NCBI GenBank assembly: GCA_022575985.1
Contig: JAKSXM010000007.1
Location: 9,240,501 to 9,304,500, forward strand
Source: Anagrus nilaparvatae
Lineage: Eukaryota; Arthropoda; Insecta; Hymenoptera; Mymaridae
Length of the DNA stretch: 64,000 nucleotides
Direction of reading: 5' to 3'
Within the stretch, counting starts at the first letter, position 1. Each line of letters starts with the position of its first letter. Below are positions 61,920 through 64,000 of the stretch, in pieces. The notes beneath the pieces were generated by a model, which saw only the letters and a list, made by a program, of their open reading frames with translations, had not been told where the DNA came from and searched no databases. Made by a program: the position numbers and the translations under genes.

Positions 61920-64000
61920 ATTTAAGTATATTTTGGGTCTTTTAGAAGTTAAAAGTGCAATTAAAGTGGCTAAAGCAAGGACGAATCTTTATAGTTTTGT
62001 TTTTTAGAGCATAAAAATATTTATCAGTCATGAAGTGAAATTAATTATTTTTTATTTTTTGCATAAATCGTGATTTTAAGCCATAAATTTTAATTTACCT
62101 ACTAGAATTTTTTCAATACGTTGAAAAGGCAAATTTTAATAAAAAACTTTTATTATTCAATCTTTTAGAAATTAATTAATAAAGTTAGGAGAGTATTAAA
62201 GTTTTTTGACATAGTATATAAGAAATTTTGAGATCTTTGACTACACTGTAAACTTTTGTAAATAGTTGCGCATTGGCCACGCCTGCGCCTAACAAATTCT
62301 AAAATAAATAAATAAATAGATTTTAAAATTATTAAATTCCCCTTAGCTAACCAAGAACTACTCATATACATTTAATTATTAAGATTATTATTATTTGTTT
62401 TTTGAAAAACATTAAAAATATTTAATAATTATTAAGGAAAAAAAATTTTTTTTTATTTTTAATTGCCATTTTTTGCTTTTTTTTTATAATAATTTATGGT
62501 TAATGCAAAAACATATTTAAAAAAAACAAATGTTTTAACATAAATTGTTTTTTTTTTTTTTTTGTAAGACAATAAATCGTTTAGCAAAAAAGGGACACTT
62601 ATTGAAATAAAATGAACTTTAGTTTTTGGAATGTCATTTAAAAACGACCCTTTTATTTAGATTTTATTGTTTTTCATTTTCAATAAATGATCTATATTCT
62701 TGCTTTAATAAAAACTCACTCCTTTATTTTCTTCAATGCAATAAAAATTTTATTAACTAAAAAATATAAAAATATGAATTTAACATGTCAAATATGACGA
62801 TTGTATTTATCCATACATGAAAAAAAAGTATATTTATCATGTAAAGCAATTTGGTAGTGATCATTTTTCACAAAAGCTCGCGCCTATTCAAGCAAAAAAA
62901 GGAAAAAAATATCTAAAGAAATACGCGACGAAGGGGAAAAAATAAGATTTTTTTTGCCCACTGGCCTTTTTTGGACATGTATTATATCCCTTCATTTAAA
63001 ATAACTTTAACCTTGACTGATGATACTACGCCAAAATTTAACTCTACGTGCCTAGATTTATTTTAGATTTAATTTTTCCTTCTGCTTTTGTGCACTCTAT
63101 ATGCTGATGAGGAAGCTTATTTATTTATATTTACGTCTATGGAAAAAGACAATTTATTATTACTGTTCGTGCAAGCATACTCCAAAAAATTTAAAATACT
63201 ACATAGCCTGATTTATTAGACGTAAATTCATTTTTAGTCCATTAGCGACCCAAAAAAACTGTTCATAAATTTAATTATAATTGAAAATACGTACTAAATT
63301 AAGAAAAGTTGTCAGGAAAATAAGATAAAAAAAAGTAGGTGGTTACTCGCACCTTGAGACTATTTATATTTTTTAAAGATAAGGAAATGAGGTGTCGTAT
63401 CATTTTTTTTATTCAACTTGTTTCTTCTTCCTTGCTTCCTTTTTATTTAGAACACTCATTTACTTATGTAAGAATTTTCCTTGGGGAATCTTTTCATCCC
63501 TCAAGGCAACTACTTTTTCTTTGCACATATCGAATTTCTAAAGTCCATTCAAAATACCTTCATAACGCTCGGACGCATCAAAAAATGAAATAGTACATTA
63601 ACTTTGACGTATTTGAATTCTTTTTCCTTTTGGATCAATTTTATTTACTTTTATCATTCGGTTATTTTATGTAAATTGATTTATGCCATTTTAAAAGAAG
63701 TAAATTTTTATTTTAAGCCTATGAAATTCTTATCTTAAATTTTGGGTTAGGGTAAATATTACTGTACAAAATTTAGCATACAAGAAAGGAAATAAAGATA
63801 ATAAAGGACTGATTTAATCTACTAGTTGATTTAACTCGTGAAATAATTCTTTGGATATTACATAATCTTAATTCTTGATTTTAGTTATTATTGTTATTAA
63901 TCTATTGGATCCCTTTTTTAGGCGAATTGCGTATTGTGTTTTACCAGTTGCTGATAGTTTGAGAGTTTATTGACTTATTAGTAAAGAGTTTTTAAAGTAT
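61920..64000. other. Promoter side of the minus-strand gene and AT-rich DNA
   Basis: Directly upstream, in the minus sense, of the secreted-protein gene. No exon of another gene is recognised. 62880-63130 and 63330-63600 are GC-richer than average; the latter is open for 84 codons on plus but without a recognised domain. Confidence 0.4.

Noticed and set aside
63339..63593. Plus frame of 84 codons in a GC-richer patch
   Set aside because: No domain, no signal of splicing or conservation, and no homology recognised; it could be untranslated or regulatory DNA.
1..64000. LTR or LINE retroelement, or viral insertion
   Set aside because: No reverse transcriptase, integrase, gag or capsid-like frame and no long direct terminal repeats were seen; all identifiable mobile elements are DNA-type or tRNA-derived.

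Overview
The window is nuclear DNA of an insect with a very AT-rich genome: split genes with GT/AG introns, poly-A/T tracts, satellite DNA and several families of DNA transposons. Strong AT bias plus the protein sequence of the main gene would fit a small parasitoid wasp, but the species cannot be fixed from the sequence. No bacterial, plasmid or CRISPR feature is present.

Layout. 1-3990 is a tandem satellite with a 321 bp unit. 5991-8384 is a large palindromic element carrying two inverted copies of a broken THAP-domain gene. 10219-18714 (+) holds seven coding exons of trachealess (trh), the bHLH-PAS factor of tracheal and salivary duct development; the bHLH and first half of PAS-A are missing and should lie left of the window. 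A cluster of ACGTG sites (the bHLH-PAS core) lies in its first intron. 19-35 kb is gene-poor. 35.2-39.4 kb holds two non-coding elements: a 2.1 kb fold-back element with short target duplications, and a 1.7 kb TIR-bounded block of 360 bp tandem repeats. At 41.5-41.6 kb on the minus strand is a short reading frame resembling the N-terminus of Trachealess, inverted and downstream of the gene it should begin.

45251-51461 is an apparently intact 6.2 kb DNA transposon. It has inverted arrays of subterminal motifs, an intronless 709-residue tnp2/EnSpm-like transposase and a seven-exon DUF4806 protein of 508 residues, both on +. This two-gene unit is the most system-like object in the window. 55.7 kb has a tRNA-like (probably SINE) relic. 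57372-61919 (-) is an intact five-exon gene for an unrecognised secreted protein of 212 residues; two of its introns have been hit by a fold-back element and by a PIF/Harbinger-like MITE with a TTA target duplication.

Exon joins for trh, the DUF4806 gene and the secreted-protein gene were worked out by hand from splice signals and phase; each totals a whole number of codons without internal stops. Family assignments come from recognised protein motifs, not from searches.
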